This document shows, one piece after another, positions 1-9,525 of a stretch of 11,865 nucleotides of DNA. Within the stretch, counting starts at the first letter, position 1. Each line of letters opens with the position of its first letter. The DNA is from Asterionellopsis glacialis (lineage: Eukaryota; Bacillariophyta; Plagiogrammaphyceae; Rhaphoneidales; Asterionellopsidaceae). The stretch is from NCBI GenBank assembly GCA_014885115.2, contig WKLE02003875.1, positions 1 through 11,865 on the forward strand, written 5' to 3'. The position numbers and the translations under genes are program-made. The notes under the pieces were generated by a model. The model ran no database searches. It had not been told where the DNA came from and worked only from the letters and a program-made list of their open reading frames with translations.

Positions 1-585
1 ACCTTTAGTCTCGTCGACATGACATTCCCATTCAATGGCCTTTCGCTCATCGAATTTGGGAAATTTGAATATCGCACAGACTTTTTGATCGGTTGAGAAA
101 TTTCCACCCTTTGTCTTCCAGAGTGTCTTAGGTGCGGGTTTACATTTAAGCTTTTCTTAAAATTTCTTATTTACTATAGTGGCTGAAGTGCCAGAATCTA
201 AAAGTACTTTAAGTGGTGTAGTTTTCTGCCTACGTCCTTTATGTACTAACATCAACGCGACCGTTACCGGACGGGTATGCCTAGTTTTGGAACGTTTTCT
301 TGGACTATGTAAGTCCCAGAAAGTATTGCAAGACAGATGATTATGCGTTTTGTAGTTAAATAATTGGTTTCCTAAGTTATTTGTTACATTACTTGCTATG
401 GGGGTTATATCTTATTCTTCATCACTATCAATACTTAAGGTATCGAAGTTGAAGTTGTAGCATTGTTCTACATCAGTGTCGGTATCATCAGAATTCTTGT
501 CGTTTTTGCACTTGTTCTTACTAGACGAGTCCTTAGTCAATAAGTCTTTGACTTGAACCGTGATGGCGTTCAATTCCTGCTTGTC
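1..585 (-). pseudogene. Ty3/Gypsy retropepsin (aspartic protease) region, broken, runs off left edge
   Basis: This is the continuation of the Gag frame towards the left edge. In a Ty3/Gypsy element it would encode the aspartic protease that matures the Gag-Pol polyprotein. The retropepsin active-site motif LLDSGTSA is directly readable, with the catalytic Asp codon at 196-198, and is followed by hydrophobic TIVNKKF. It is preceded by a linker rich in Asp, Ser and Lys (about 420-540). In-frame stops lie at 586-588 (TAG), 412-414 (TAA) and 157-159 (TAA), so no protein could be made. The reading resumes after the last stop with a Trp/Lys-rich stretch (WKTKGGNF) that typically follows the protease flap region in this clade. 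Reverse transcriptase would be expected further left, outside the window. The protease call is secure; the clade is inferred. Confidence 0.8.
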
Positions 586-1282
586 CTACTTGTTGTACCG
601 CAGATGCTTGTATTTTGGCTGTTCTTCCTTGCCGCCATCTTTCTGATGTTGATCGATGTATTTGTCTAAGGCACGGCATTCGCTGGTATTGTGAGAACTG
701 TTTTTGTGAATCTTACAGTATTTGCGTTTCCCCTTATTTGCCTTGTAATCTTTACCATCTTGGCCATTTGTTGGATTGTTAGGTTTGTCTTTATGAGGCA
801 GTTTACCTTTGGACTTAGGACCTGACAGATCTGGTAGATTGTCCGTAACTTCCATACGTTCCAGAAATTCCAGAAACGCTGGCAGGCCTTTATCCTGAGG
901 GTTGAATCCTTGATGGATCATTTCCTTGCTCCAAGTAGTAGGAATTCCGAACTCAAGGATCTCTAGCAGTTCTTTGTTGGAGAGTGTCAAGTTCTCGTCT
1001 GTTCCAGGGAACTTCTCTAAGTAGCCATTTAGCGTGTGGAGGGCAGCTTGGTACTCTTGCGACGTTAGTTCACGAGGCTTCCTGAGGAATCAGTGCATTG
1101 AAGAACGGAAACTCCATAGTATACTTCTCTTCAGAGTTTTGATCTCCGGGATTCAATAACAGGCTAACTTTTGCATACTGCGCCTTAGCTAGTTTCTGTT
1201 CTTCCATACTTGAAATTTCCAGCGGGATAGGAGGCAGCCTGTAGCTTCAACCATTGCCTTGGTTAGGGGTGACAACTTTCAT
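586..1282 (-). pseudogene. Ty3/Gypsy Gag (capsid/nucleocapsid) relic with internal deletion
   Basis: Gag forms the virus-like particle and binds element RNA. The N-terminal part reads from an ATG at 1206-1208; another possible ATG at 1280-1282 is cut off by a TGA at 1247-1249. It covers MEFPFFNALIP and then breaks near 1078. The C-terminal half reads in a different frame, from KPRELTSQEY through ELLEILEFGIPTTW to the stop at 586-588. A zinc-knuckle variant CX2HX4HX4C (YCKIHKNSSHNTSEC) sits at about 676-717, followed by a Lys-rich tail. The piece before the break resembles the start of a capsid domain and the piece after it resembles its C-terminal end, so I infer that a block of capsid (perhaps around 100 residues) is deleted at the frameshift. 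The protease follows in the same frame. The zinc-binding motif and its position before a protease make the Gag call firm. Confidence 0.75.
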
Positions 1283-1360
1283 GTTGGAATTAGTTAAATG
1301 ATCAGAATTAAATTGGATATTAGACTTACCGCTTTTCACGTGGAGTATTAAAACTATGCA

Positions 1361-1376
1361 CTATGCTGACAACAAT
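1361..1376 (-). promoter_or_regulatory. Possible primer-binding site next to the LTR end
   Basis: Directly inside the presumed LTR terminus (CA at about 1377-1380 on the minus strand) lies ATTGTTGTCAGCATAG. This has the general look of a tRNA 3'-end complement such as those used to prime Gypsy reverse transcription. No tRNA match could be verified, so this is positional inference only. Confidence 0.2.
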
Positions 1377-1816
1377 TGTGAAAAGTGATGGAAAATATTG
1401 AAAATGAAGTAGAGTTTGTTAGAGTGAATGAATTATGAGCTATTTTAGAGTTTAACTAAAAATACTTGACAATCCACCAATTTGTCTTATGCAGTATGGG
1501 ATCCTACGGCGGATCTACTTAGAGTTTGGTTTCCAACGGAGTTCGGTTTTAACATTTGAACTAAACTCCCCAAGGCAGCCAATCGGAAGGTGCCAAGTTG
1601 GCGCGTCACTGCGTTCTGTCGTGACGCGTCATGGTTCTGCTGTGGAGTGAAATTTGATACACTTTGCTTGTGACATGAGCATTTGCGTGAATGCCGTGGG
1701 TCACTGTGCATTTGCATCTGTCCGCTTGATGACATCATCATGTCATCTCATCTGTCCGTGTGATGACGTCATTACGTCATCATGCCTGACCAGTCTGTGA
1801 CATCATCGCATCACAG
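1377..1816 (-). repeat. Probable 5' LTR of the minus-strand Gypsy element
   Basis: This stretch lies upstream of the Gag relic and differs in composition from the AT-rich surroundings, with higher GC between about 1500 and 1820. Read on the minus strand it can start with TGTGATG near 1816 and end in CA near 1377-1380, as LTRs normally do. It holds several palindromes: TGACGTCA at 1764-1771, TTACGTCA at 1772-1779 and TGACGCGTCA at 1622-1631. It also holds a CCAAT-type ATTGG in CCGATTGG on the minus strand. These could be promoter elements of the element, since bZIP factors bind CRE-like sites. The partner LTR is outside the window, so the ends are estimates. An 84-residue open frame here (1487-1741) is best seen as chance. 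Confidence 0.45.
1715..1782. repeat. 34-bp tandem duplication carrying CRE-like palindromes
   Basis: Two adjacent 34-bp units, 1715-1748 and 1749-1782, both begin CATCTGTCCG and match at 28 of 34 positions by my count. Each carries a TGATGAC.TCAT palindromic core. The second unit holds a perfect TGACGTCA and the first has TGACATCA. A weaker related stretch (GTGACATCATCGCATCAC) follows at about 1797-1814. The position inside the presumed LTR suggests duplicated enhancer-like sites in U3. No functional evidence is available. Confidence 0.7.
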
Positions 1817-1839
1817 TCCATCTGTACTAGGGTTGATTT

Positions 1840-2809
1840 ACATATTGCACGAGTCTCGCGACTGGCCTACTGCACATACAGAACTTTTGTAAATTTTGTA
1901 AACAATGTCAACTGTGTAAAATGCAACATAAGAAAATTACGGACACTTACCCCCTAAAGAGGTTGAAAGATTATATTGGGAAAGAGTTCATATAGACCTA
2001 ATTGGAAAATATACTATCAAGTCCAATTCAGGTACACAAAAACTACAATGTCTTACCATGATAGATCCTGCCACAGGCTGGTTTGAAATCAAGGCACTTA
2101 AAGACAAAACAGCTGACACCATAATAGAAGCATTCCACTCTGCATGGTTATGCCTGTATCCAGGACCAAGGTACATAGGATATGACAACAGCTCAGAGTT
2201 TAAGGGTATCTTTAAAAAGACACGGATAAACTTTGGCCTAGGTAAAAAGCCGACAACCACATACAATCACCAATCAAACGGTATCATAGAGCACGTACAT
2301 CAAGTAATCGGTAACTCGTTACTTGCACTTGACATACGTGAATCTGCCAATCCACCTACTATAGGAGATGATGAACCATGGGATAACATACTCAGCCACA
2401 GTAGCTTGGGCTATACACAGTACTTACCACACTACATTAGAAGCCACCCCTGGACAACTAGTATTTGGACGTGACATGCTATTGACAATTGCATTTAGAG
2501 CAAATTGGGCACATATTAAAAACAAGAAACAAATGTTAATTAATAAAAACAACCAACAAGAAAAATCGTAACTGGCAACACCACATGTACACCATAGGTG
2601 ACGTAGTTACGTTAGAGAAGCCAGGAATTATACCTAAGATGGACTGTCCTCGTACAGGTCCTCATGAAGTGCTTCAAGTATTTACAAATGGTACAGTGTG
2701 CATTTGTAGAAGTGTTATAGAAGAGATATTTAACATCCATGGTGTGACGCCGTACTACGAACACACGAAGTACACTCCCTGTAGGACTCTCTTGAGGATG
2801 GATGATTGA
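1840..2809 (+). pseudogene. Ty3/Gypsy integrase relic (zinc-binding, DDE core, GPY/F module)
   Basis: Integrase inserts element cDNA into host DNA. A degenerate zinc-binding region is readable at about 1890-1950 (CKQCQLCKMQHKK), and the frame then shifts to give NYGHLPPKEVE. The catalytic core follows: Asp of HIDLIG at 1995-1997, Asp of GYDNSSEF at 2184-2186 and Glu of NGIIEHVHQ at 2289-2291, with 34 residues between the last two. The frame changes near 2400 to give STYHTTLEATPGQLVFGRDM, and again near 2570 to reach the C-terminal GPY/F module (RTGPHEVLQVFTNGTV, then NIHGVTPYYE). The order matches Ty3/Gypsy integrases. At least three frameshifts inactivate it. The upstream RT/RNase H is absent: the plus-strand coding signal begins abruptly next to the minus-strand LTR. 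It belongs to a different copy or an inverted part of the same element type. Confidence 0.85.
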
Positions 2810-2847
2810 TGCGTAGGCAAGCGATGGACTCACATATTTACCATTTA

Positions 2848-4592
2848 CTAATATTTCCTGAATCTTTTACTACTTACTAGATTGCCTGATATTCTCCAGA
2901 TTAAACTAAGCTCATAATTTTCATCACCAAATAAAAGTCTTGTTTTCTTTTGTGTGTTGATTGCCTGATTGATGTATTGTGCAGCCGTCGACACAAGCAG
3001 CATAGGGCATTGGCATGCTTTAGAGACAATACCAAGAATGTCATCAAACATTTTAGAATTTTGTTCATTACCTAATACCTTTTCATTAAAATGCAATGTG
3101 GCCATTTTGTCTAAACCCAAATTTTTCTAATGTAAAATATCAGGTGGAGAAGCCAAACTAATATCACCTGCATTATTGCACATATCAATGTCATCAAACA
3201 CGTTGTTGCTTTTGTAATGTGACATGTATTTGAGTTCCTTATCAGTAGCATTGAAGAAATCTATAAGCTGCCTATAGATGCACTCCATATCAGTTCTGTC
3301 GGCATCTTCAGTCAAACATTTGCAGTCTCTGCATAAACTAGTCACATACTGTGAATGGGAGGCATACCTGGAACACAAGTGATCTGCACCTTCAGAGTCA
3401 CCAATTACACAAACTAATTTGAGTTTGAGATGCATATTACGGTTTGCATGATCACCTATGATTAAATCACAGATGTAACCTTCATCTTTTTGAACTGCAA
3501 TCAAGTCTTTTAATACCAATCTTAGTGCACAATGATAGTTGCAATTGTTATGACCCTTCAAAGCATCTATTCCTCATCAGTTACATTGTCAACAGTCCTT
3601 TTGACATATCCTAAAGGTCTCCAAGCATGGGATTGATTATGAGTCTCTCTATTAAATATTGATAAAGAGAACATAACAGGCTCTAATGAGGAATTTGTAA
3701 AATTGTCTAGATTGGTACCATCAATGTACATCACAATGCCAACAAAAACATCCTTTTGGCCCCGTACAGGTTTCCTTAATGGAATTGCAACAAACAGAAC
3801 CTGTATGCAATTCATCCACTTCAAGGGTATCAAGGCTATACTTGTCTTGGAATTTTACAGGATTGTTAGGTTGAATAACTAAATTTTCTGGTTGCAGAAG
3901 TCTTTCCTCATTCAACAACGATGCAAGTATTGCCTTGAAGTTAAAAACTGGTAAAGACTCAAATCCTTGACCTTCCAGTTGATAAGGTATTGAGGTTTCA
4001 TAGAGGAAGTTTTGAAATGCTTTTCAAGATCACTCATATTTTTTTCACAAGAAGTCATGTTAGAATGAAACGTGACCCCAATCATTGTAGCATCTATTGC
4101 CCATTTTATGATATCATCAAAAATATATAGCAGGCTGCCAATAAGCATAAGCTTATGTAACAATTTCACAAAGTATCTAGTTTCTTTAGAAAAAACTTTG
4201 AAGGTTTGTGACCTATCAGACAGAATTTCTTTCAAACCAAACATACATACTGTAGGCTCAGGAAGATTATCAACAAAGACATTGGGTTCAACTTCAATAT
4301 CAGCATTATCAACATCTTCTTCAGGATACAAAGGTTCATCAAGAATTGCATTGTAATTGTCTGTTACATTCTGGTATGGAATTATAGCCTTTGTCTGTAT
4401 TGTTGGATTGGTGTTCTCACCAGGATTGATCATTTGGTGGGAAGACGGTTGCTTAATATTCACACCCCACTGATTGACTGCAAGAAAAAATGAATTGTTA
4501 ATCAAGTGTGATGTATAGGATTGAGAGGAATGGCATAACACTTCACAACCAGGACAAACAAGATGCAGTTGTGGTCTAACATTATGATTCAT
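2848..4592 (-). pseudogene. DNA transposase relic, Plavaka/KDZ-like
   Basis: Read from an ATG at 4590-4592, the start has a zinc-finger-like CPGCEVLC...H pattern (residues 13-29), as in N-termini of large eukaryotic cut-and-paste transposases. A weakly conserved segment follows to about 3915. The frame then changes near 3918, near 3795 and near 3567. The most recognisable blocks are GIVMYIDGTNLDN (Asp at 3720-3722) followed by SLEPVMFSLSIFNRE and WRPLGYV, then VIGDSEGADHLCSRY (Asp at 3397-3399) with a cysteine cluster LCRDCKC. SPPDILH is then interrupted by a TAG at 3127-3129 before NLGLDKM. The tail runs to 2848. I associate these blocks with Plavaka/KDZ-like transposases common in fungi and microalgae; the Asp residues are candidate DDE catalytic residues. 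I saw no terminal inverted repeats. The transposase type is moderately sure; the superfamily could be a related CACTA-like group. Confidence 0.5.
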
Positions 4593-4937
4593 GATGCTTG
4601 TTCATGTTTCCATTAATTTGTTGCAGAAAAAAAATGAGAAAATACAGCATTTTTTCTTTACAAAGACATATGATTTATATGACTATATAAAAAATAAATG
4701 TGACCAATACAGTATAAGTTTGCACAACAAAAAATTGAATTTGTCCGCATTACATAAATATGTGACCCATTTTTCTGGTACACGACATAGACAAAATTTT
4801 ATGTCACTCTGCACAATTTTTTATGTCAGTTCTGAAGAGAATATGCTGGTAAAGGACAGAATTTAAGTGACCCACCAATTTTTTTGATTGACTGATGGAC
4901 AGTCTTTATCCCAGAGTGGCTAGAACTTCCTTTCTGA
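4593..4937. other. AT-rich spacer, no gene recognised
   Basis: This stretch separates the transposase start from the reverse transcriptase relic. It is AT-rich with A and T runs and has stops in all useful frames. A 91-residue plus-strand open frame (4591-4866) has no recognisable motif and biased AT-driven composition. TGACCCA occurs twice (about 4762 and 4868). By position the region could have held the 5' leader or promoter of the minus-strand transposase; nothing in the sequence proves this. Confidence 0.4.
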
Positions 4938-6528
4938 TGCAATGAATACAACCATTTTGCCATCAGAAGTCTGCAACCTGTACAACAAGTGGAACAAGAA
5001 GGCATCTACATCTACATCCAAATTCTATCTTGGTCGTTTTAAAACACACATTCACAGTTCATACCTACTATCAATACCGAAAATGTTAATGAATATAGCA
5101 CTACGTCATGTGCATGATAGAAAAAGATATAGGGTCTCCTAAGCTTCATCACTTAAGACTAATCCATCTGTTCAAGGATGATATGAATGGCATTGCAAAA
5201 ATAATTTGGACACATTGATTTATTTACCACTGTCAAGATCATAAGTTACTACACTCAAGCCAACATGGGGGGCTTCCAGGATTGAAAACTCAACATGTAT
5301 TATTAAAATTTTGCATGACAGTAGACTCAGTAACTATGTGACACAATCTTGCAATAAAAAATAATGATGATAAGAAACGTGGTAACTGCTGAGAATGATC
5401 AAGAAATTGCAAATATAATTTTGGAAGGGAGTAATCTTGTTGTGGTATCTGATGGGTCCAAAAACACTACAGGAGGATCATTTGGGTGGATACTTGCACA
5501 AAGCCAAAAACATTGTTAGCAGAAGGAATTGAGCCTGTTCATGGGATCATTAAAGTGTTAACATCACATTGGTTGGAACTTTATGGAATTACATCAGGAT
5601 TACTATAAATATATCAACTATGTATATTCTACAGAATTCAAGAAACATTGACTAAAATATTAGCACACTGTGATGACATAGAACATTTGAATAAAGTAAT
5701 CAATGCAAAGACAACATTAAGAGGAACAACAAGATACATTACAGCTGACTATGATATTAAAGCACTACTTTCAAATATCACACAAAAGTCACCAGTTGAG
5801 ACACAGGCAGAATGGATCAAAGGACATCAAGATGATAACAGCCCAAATGAACATAGTGGCAGATAAACTTGCAGAGTATGTGTATGAAACATGCCAATCG
5901 TCTCAAGAGGTTTTTCCACCATTTCAAACAATGAGGATATGGCTAACAGTTGGAAGGAAAAGAGTGACACCAAAAATGACACAACAAATAGAAGATGCCA
6001 TCCACCTCCAGCCATTAAAGCAATACAGAAACAACAAATATGAATGAGGTCCACACATCTGGAACATCATTGAATGGTATGCATTTGAGATAGCTATAAA
6101 ACAACCAAAATCAGGTCTTAAAAGATTTATTCATAGATTGACATGTGAGTGGCTACCAGTTGGATTGCAAACTAAGTTCTACCAAAAATATCAAAATCCT
6201 AAATGTGTCAGCTGTCAATCCACTTATGATGAAACGTGTAAGCATGTTTTTCTACACCCTAATTCAAGACGATGCGCACATTTTCTTAACCTCTACAAGA
6301 AGCTATAGTGGAACAAGCAGACATAGGATGGGATCATGTAATCAAAAGTTGGCTCTCCACAAAATGGGCGAATATTATGAGACTAGGAGAAACATGATGA
6401 CAAAATTGACAGAAAAATTCTAAAACAGTCTAGCATGGAGTCAAGTTATAATTCAAGGATTGCACCATATAGCATTTTTTACTTGGAAATTCAGAAATAG
6501 AAACATCTATACATCTTCACCACTGTGA
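4938..6528 (+). pseudogene. Non-LTR-type reverse transcriptase/RNase H relic lacking the palm
   Basis: The parts match a retroelement polymerase in order. First comes an N-terminal RT stretch with STSTSKFYLGRFKTH, ending at a stop (5140-5142). A shifted frame gives KLHHLRLIHLFKDDMNG and SQHGGLPGL, with stops at 5216-5218 and 5339-5341. The frame then jumps straight to RNase H: VVVSDGS (Asp 5451-5453), Glu 5576-5578 in WLELYG, Asp 5672-5674 in HCDD, WIKGHQDD and Asp 5862-5864 in VADKLAE. After a TGA (6045-6047) a zinc-finger-like CVSC...ETCKH appears (Cys 6204 and 6213, His 6243), with His at 6255 where a Cys is usual. A Trp/Arg-rich tail (FTWKFRNRN) ends near 6528. The palm domain with its YxDD box is missing between about 5345 and 5395. 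At least four frameshifts and several stops mean it is dead. I recall similar RT/RNase H proteins from diatoms; the clade is unproven. Confidence 0.75.
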
Positions 6529-7246
6529 TTCAGCAAATTGTAATTTGATCCTCTCTTGAATATTGTCCTCTTGACACTACATGCTTTTTTTGTTTTGATA
6601 ACAATGTCTCATATATGCACTTAAGTCATTGTGCAATCTCTCCATGTTGTTTATTTGATATGAATTTTTCAAAGCTTTAGTCATCAAGAATTCTGCCAAC
6701 TCAACTTGCAAAGCTTGAGTAAACATGTGTTTGTTCACTATCTTTTTGGATGAACCTTAATTTTGGTCTTGGTGGTGGTATCCATCTGCCTTGTAGTGGT
6801 TCTTGAGGTGGTGTATGCTTAGAAATGGCTAGTTCTGCTTTTTTACTTCTAAAAGATGCTTCTACAGTTGGCATAGCTTTGGAAATCTTTTTGTTTCTAT
6901 CTGACCATACAGGAAGTCTAAACGTGAGATTTGCATTGATTTTCAGATATTTAATAACTGATGGTAGTATTCTCTCATAAATCCACTCTTGTCCCATTAA
7001 ATCTTCTCTACCATTCTTTTGCATACCTACAAAGTGAGCTACCACTTTAGATCTTCCTATCTTGATTCTATGCTTGATGGATCTTGCTGGTACATATTTC
7101 AGTTTGGCTAGATTTGTTGAGTCATGAAAAAAAGTCTCGTCTTGAAGCATCTGTTTGAACCCATTTAGGTCTTTCTCCAACCGTTGTTTGTTCTTATTGA
7201 TTTCATATGGTGAGAACTGTTCTACCCTATCAGGATGTGCCCACTA
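6525..7246 (-). other. C-terminal region of the large gene, function unknown
   Basis: The same frame continues after a TAG at 7244-7246 (WAHPDRVEQFSPYEINK) and reaches an ordered segment with mixed strands: HRIKIGRSKVVAHFVG, GQEWIYERILPSVIKYL and TFRLPVWSDRNKK. A Pro-rich PPRPKLRF follows before the stop at 6701-6703. A frame change near 6720 extends coding with QALQVELAEFLMTKAL and NMERLHNDLSAYMRHC, through a TAG near 6578, to KLQFAESQW at about 6525. There the plus-strand RT relic begins on the other strand. The KVVAHFVG...EWIYE pattern could be a small beta-barrel reader fold (chromo- or SH3-like), but this is a guess. Confidence 0.4.
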
Positions 7247-7950
7247 CTCTTTTTCATTTTTGAAGTCTTGATCCAATTCTTCAAAGCTTCTATAAGCTGG
7301 CTGGGGTAACTTGTTTTTCTTGGATGGATCTCTTCTGTCTTGATTGTACTCATCGCACTGGTTTTGGAAGTAATTCTTACATACCAGCTTAAACATTTTG
7401 TCTTTATCAAGTTCTCTTTCTTCAGGGTCATCTTTAGCCTTTTTATCTTGTTCCTCTTCTGCTTCTTGACAATCCTGAAGAACCTGCTTATCATGAATAT
7501 CATATTCTGGTGCTGTCCCTTTTTTCTTTTTGTAGTTTTTTGTTATACTCAATAATTTGTTCTCTTCTTCTTTGAGCCTCTTCAGTATTGATTGGTTTCT
7601 TGACAATCCTTTGTTTCTTGTTTGATTTTATCTTGTTCAATTGTAAATAAAATGAGTCCTAGGTTCTATGCAACTCCTCAACTTCTCACTGAAGTCTTTG
7701 TTTCTGTTGTTGCTTTTCCTTAGATATGGTTTTCAACATCTTTTTGCCTCTCACTATTTTGGCAATTGTTTGTTTCTCTGTTTGTGCTTGTTCTTGTAGT
7801 CTTTCTTGTTTCAATTGCTCTTCCTTTCTGATCTTTTCTTGCTGTTTTTCCTCTGCATCTTGTTGTCTTTTGTATTTCAAATACCAAGCAAGGGGTACCA
7901 GTCTACCTGGAGCTAGTTTCACAGTGTCTTCAAGGGTAGAATTATAAAAG
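7247..7950 (-). other. Charged coiled-coil region C-terminal to the protease
   Basis: After the protease the frame (stop at 7686-7688) gives an aliphatic strand (LAPGRLVPLAWYL) and then a long Gln/Glu/Lys/Arg helix (KRQQDAEEKQQEKIRKEEQ). Past the TGA it continues through EVEELHRT and KKPINTEEAQRRREQ to about 7556, then shifts frame into DCQEAEEEQDKKAKDDPEER. Heptad-like charge alternation without prolines suggests a coiled coil of well over 100 residues. Coiled coils next to Ulp1-like domains could serve oligomerisation or partner binding; that role is inferred. Confidence 0.55.
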
Positions 7951-8159
7951 TCTATGAATTGTTCTCTTTCCTCTCTATCTTCCAACAAAGATTCTCTTTC
8001 TTCTCCTCCTGTATCATTATCTAGTTTCTTGCTTGTATCAGTAGTTGTTCTTGATAGATTAGATTTTGTGGTCTTGGACATTTCTTTACAAATGTAAAAG
8101 TCCCTTGAAACCTTATCAGTTTGTGTGTTTTCAAGACATTGTGCACTATCAAATTTTAA

Positions 8160-8790
8160 TATCCTTCTTCCTATTGTCAGCTTGTAGGCTTCCATGTATT
8201 CTTATCATAATCCTTTGACAACCAATTTGGCACTCCAAGAGGAGATCTGCCATAAATTTGCATTGCTGAACACCACAACTTGAGCCATCTTTCTGTTTTC
8301 TTGGATGGACAGGTGTTTTCATATTTGTCACTTGATTGACTTGGAATTTTTCTTAAAGAATTCTGTCTCAGATGAAGAATCTCTCTCTGAAGTAACCAGA
8401 GAATCAACAATGCAATATTTCACTTGTTTCAATTTTCCTTCTTCTCTTGCTCCAGGGAATCAATAAACACCATACCATTGATTTCCTCCTCCATTAATCA
8501 CCCAAAAGGCACCTTTCTCAACAAATATTTCATGAATGCTCATTACACAATTTCTTATAAGTCTTCTATCAATATTACGTTTGATCCTTGTCTCAGATCC
8601 TTGGGCTCCCTTTAGCTCTTGTTCATCAGATCTATTACTTTTCTTGTGCTTGGATAAACTTTTATTCCATCCATAAGATGATTCTGGTCCCCAAAAAAGG
8701 TAATTCAAGTTGTCTTCAGTTAGAGCATTGTACACTGTTGCATAAACTGTAATAATTGTGTCATTGATCCATGTGTCTCTTCTCAGATGA
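8160..8790 (-). other. Ulp1/C48-type cysteine protease domain, inactivated
   Basis: Ulp1-family (clan CE) proteases cleave SUMO-like or polyprotein substrates with a His-Asp-Cys triad and a Gln forming the oxyanion hole. Visible blocks are RRDTWINDTIITVY (the W(L/I)ND helix motif, Trp at 8769-8771), AFWVINGGGNQWYGVY, KYCIVDSL (Asp at 8403-8405) and RKQKDGSSCGV (Gln 8293-8295, nucleophile Cys 8275-8277). The order and spacing fit the family. The residue at the expected His, just before Trp in NQW, is Gln (8478-8480), one base from His. A TGA at 8460-8462 and a frameshift near 8335 also break the domain. After the Cys a helix (QQCKFMADLLLE) is followed by a basic YKLTIGRRI element, as in transposon-associated Ulp1 copies. 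The alternative of an adenain-like viral protease is less likely given WIND and DGSSCG. Confidence 0.75.
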
Positions 8791-9139
8791 GGTACATCAG
8801 AAGTATAGAGTATAGGTGTAAACAGATATGCAGAACTAGATATGAATATCTTGGTGGGCTTATGATTTGTGTCCCAAATTTTCTTGGGAGCATCAATGAA
8901 ATGGTGAAGTTCTTCTGGGCCAATTCTTGGAAGACAATTGGCTTTGTCTCTGAATGCAGCAACTCCTTCCACGGAATGCTTTGTAAACTTGTTAAAATGA
9001 TGCATAGGTCCTAAGGAAGTTATGTGACCAATTGAATTTGTTAAACCTGATCTTTCACGTCTGTCATTATATAAACTTTTGACATTTCTTGTGGCTTTTT
9101 CATAAAAGTTGTCATCTTGTAAAATAGAGTTTGTTGAAT

Positions 9140-9525
9140 AATTGCATACTAAACAAATAGGGACATTCAATGTTTAAGTTGATTTTCTCTCATCATAAAC
9201 CCAAATGGCATTCATTGAGAAAAGATTTATGTAAGTTCTGTTGGTAGTGATAGCAGACAATTGGAAATGAATTTAAATATCCAGAATTGCATACTCTTGT
9301 AAACACATTGATTTGGTGTCATTGTCAACCTTTTACTGTCACAGAGTTTGCACACTGCATGAGATTCTTCATGCTGGCCAATAAAACCTTTGGATCATCT
9401 TGCAGTTGTCATATCATGATTTGTTAACCTGTGACAACATGATCCATGTAAATATTCATTGCTGTACAACATATAGGATCATTGCTAACCTTCTTCATAT
9501 CAGTTATGTTACATCCACCACATCT
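9140..9525 (-). other. CxxC zinc-knuckle module in the large gene
   Basis: Three CxxC pairs fall close together in the followed translation: FRCGGCN (Cys codons near 9520 and 9511) with PICC and a His downstream, then AVCKLCDSK (Cys at 9350-9352 and 9341-9343) with NQC at 9305-9307, then VPICLVCN (9153-9155 and 9144-9146). A frameshift near 9440, a TGA at 9395-9397 and a TAA at 9172-9174 lie between them. Spaced cysteine pairs with nearby His suggest two or more structural zinc sites, as in PHD, RING-like or zinc-ribbon modules. I cannot choose a family. The module immediately precedes the Ulp1 protease region. Confidence 0.5.

Noticed and set aside
1487..1741. 84-residue minus-strand open frame with Ser/Gln/His-rich sequence
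   Set aside because: It lies inside the presumed LTR, has no recognisable motif, and its low-complexity start is a by-product of the ATGATGATG-like palindromic repeat.
1700..1820. Palindromic repeat cluster as a CRISPR array or replication origin
   Set aside because: There are only two 34-bp units directly adjacent with no spacers, and the context is a eukaryotic LTR retrotransposon.
4591..4866. 91-residue plus-strand open frame in the spacer
   Set aside because: Phe/Lys/Tyr-rich composition from AT-rich DNA, no motif, and it overlaps the transposase start on the other strand only by chance.
7340..7947. Hydrophobic plus-strand open frames (Phe/Leu/Cys-rich) suggesting membrane proteins
   Set aside because: They are the complement of the Glu/Lys/Gln-rich coiled-coil coding on the minus strand, where CTT/TTC codons mirror GAA/AAG.
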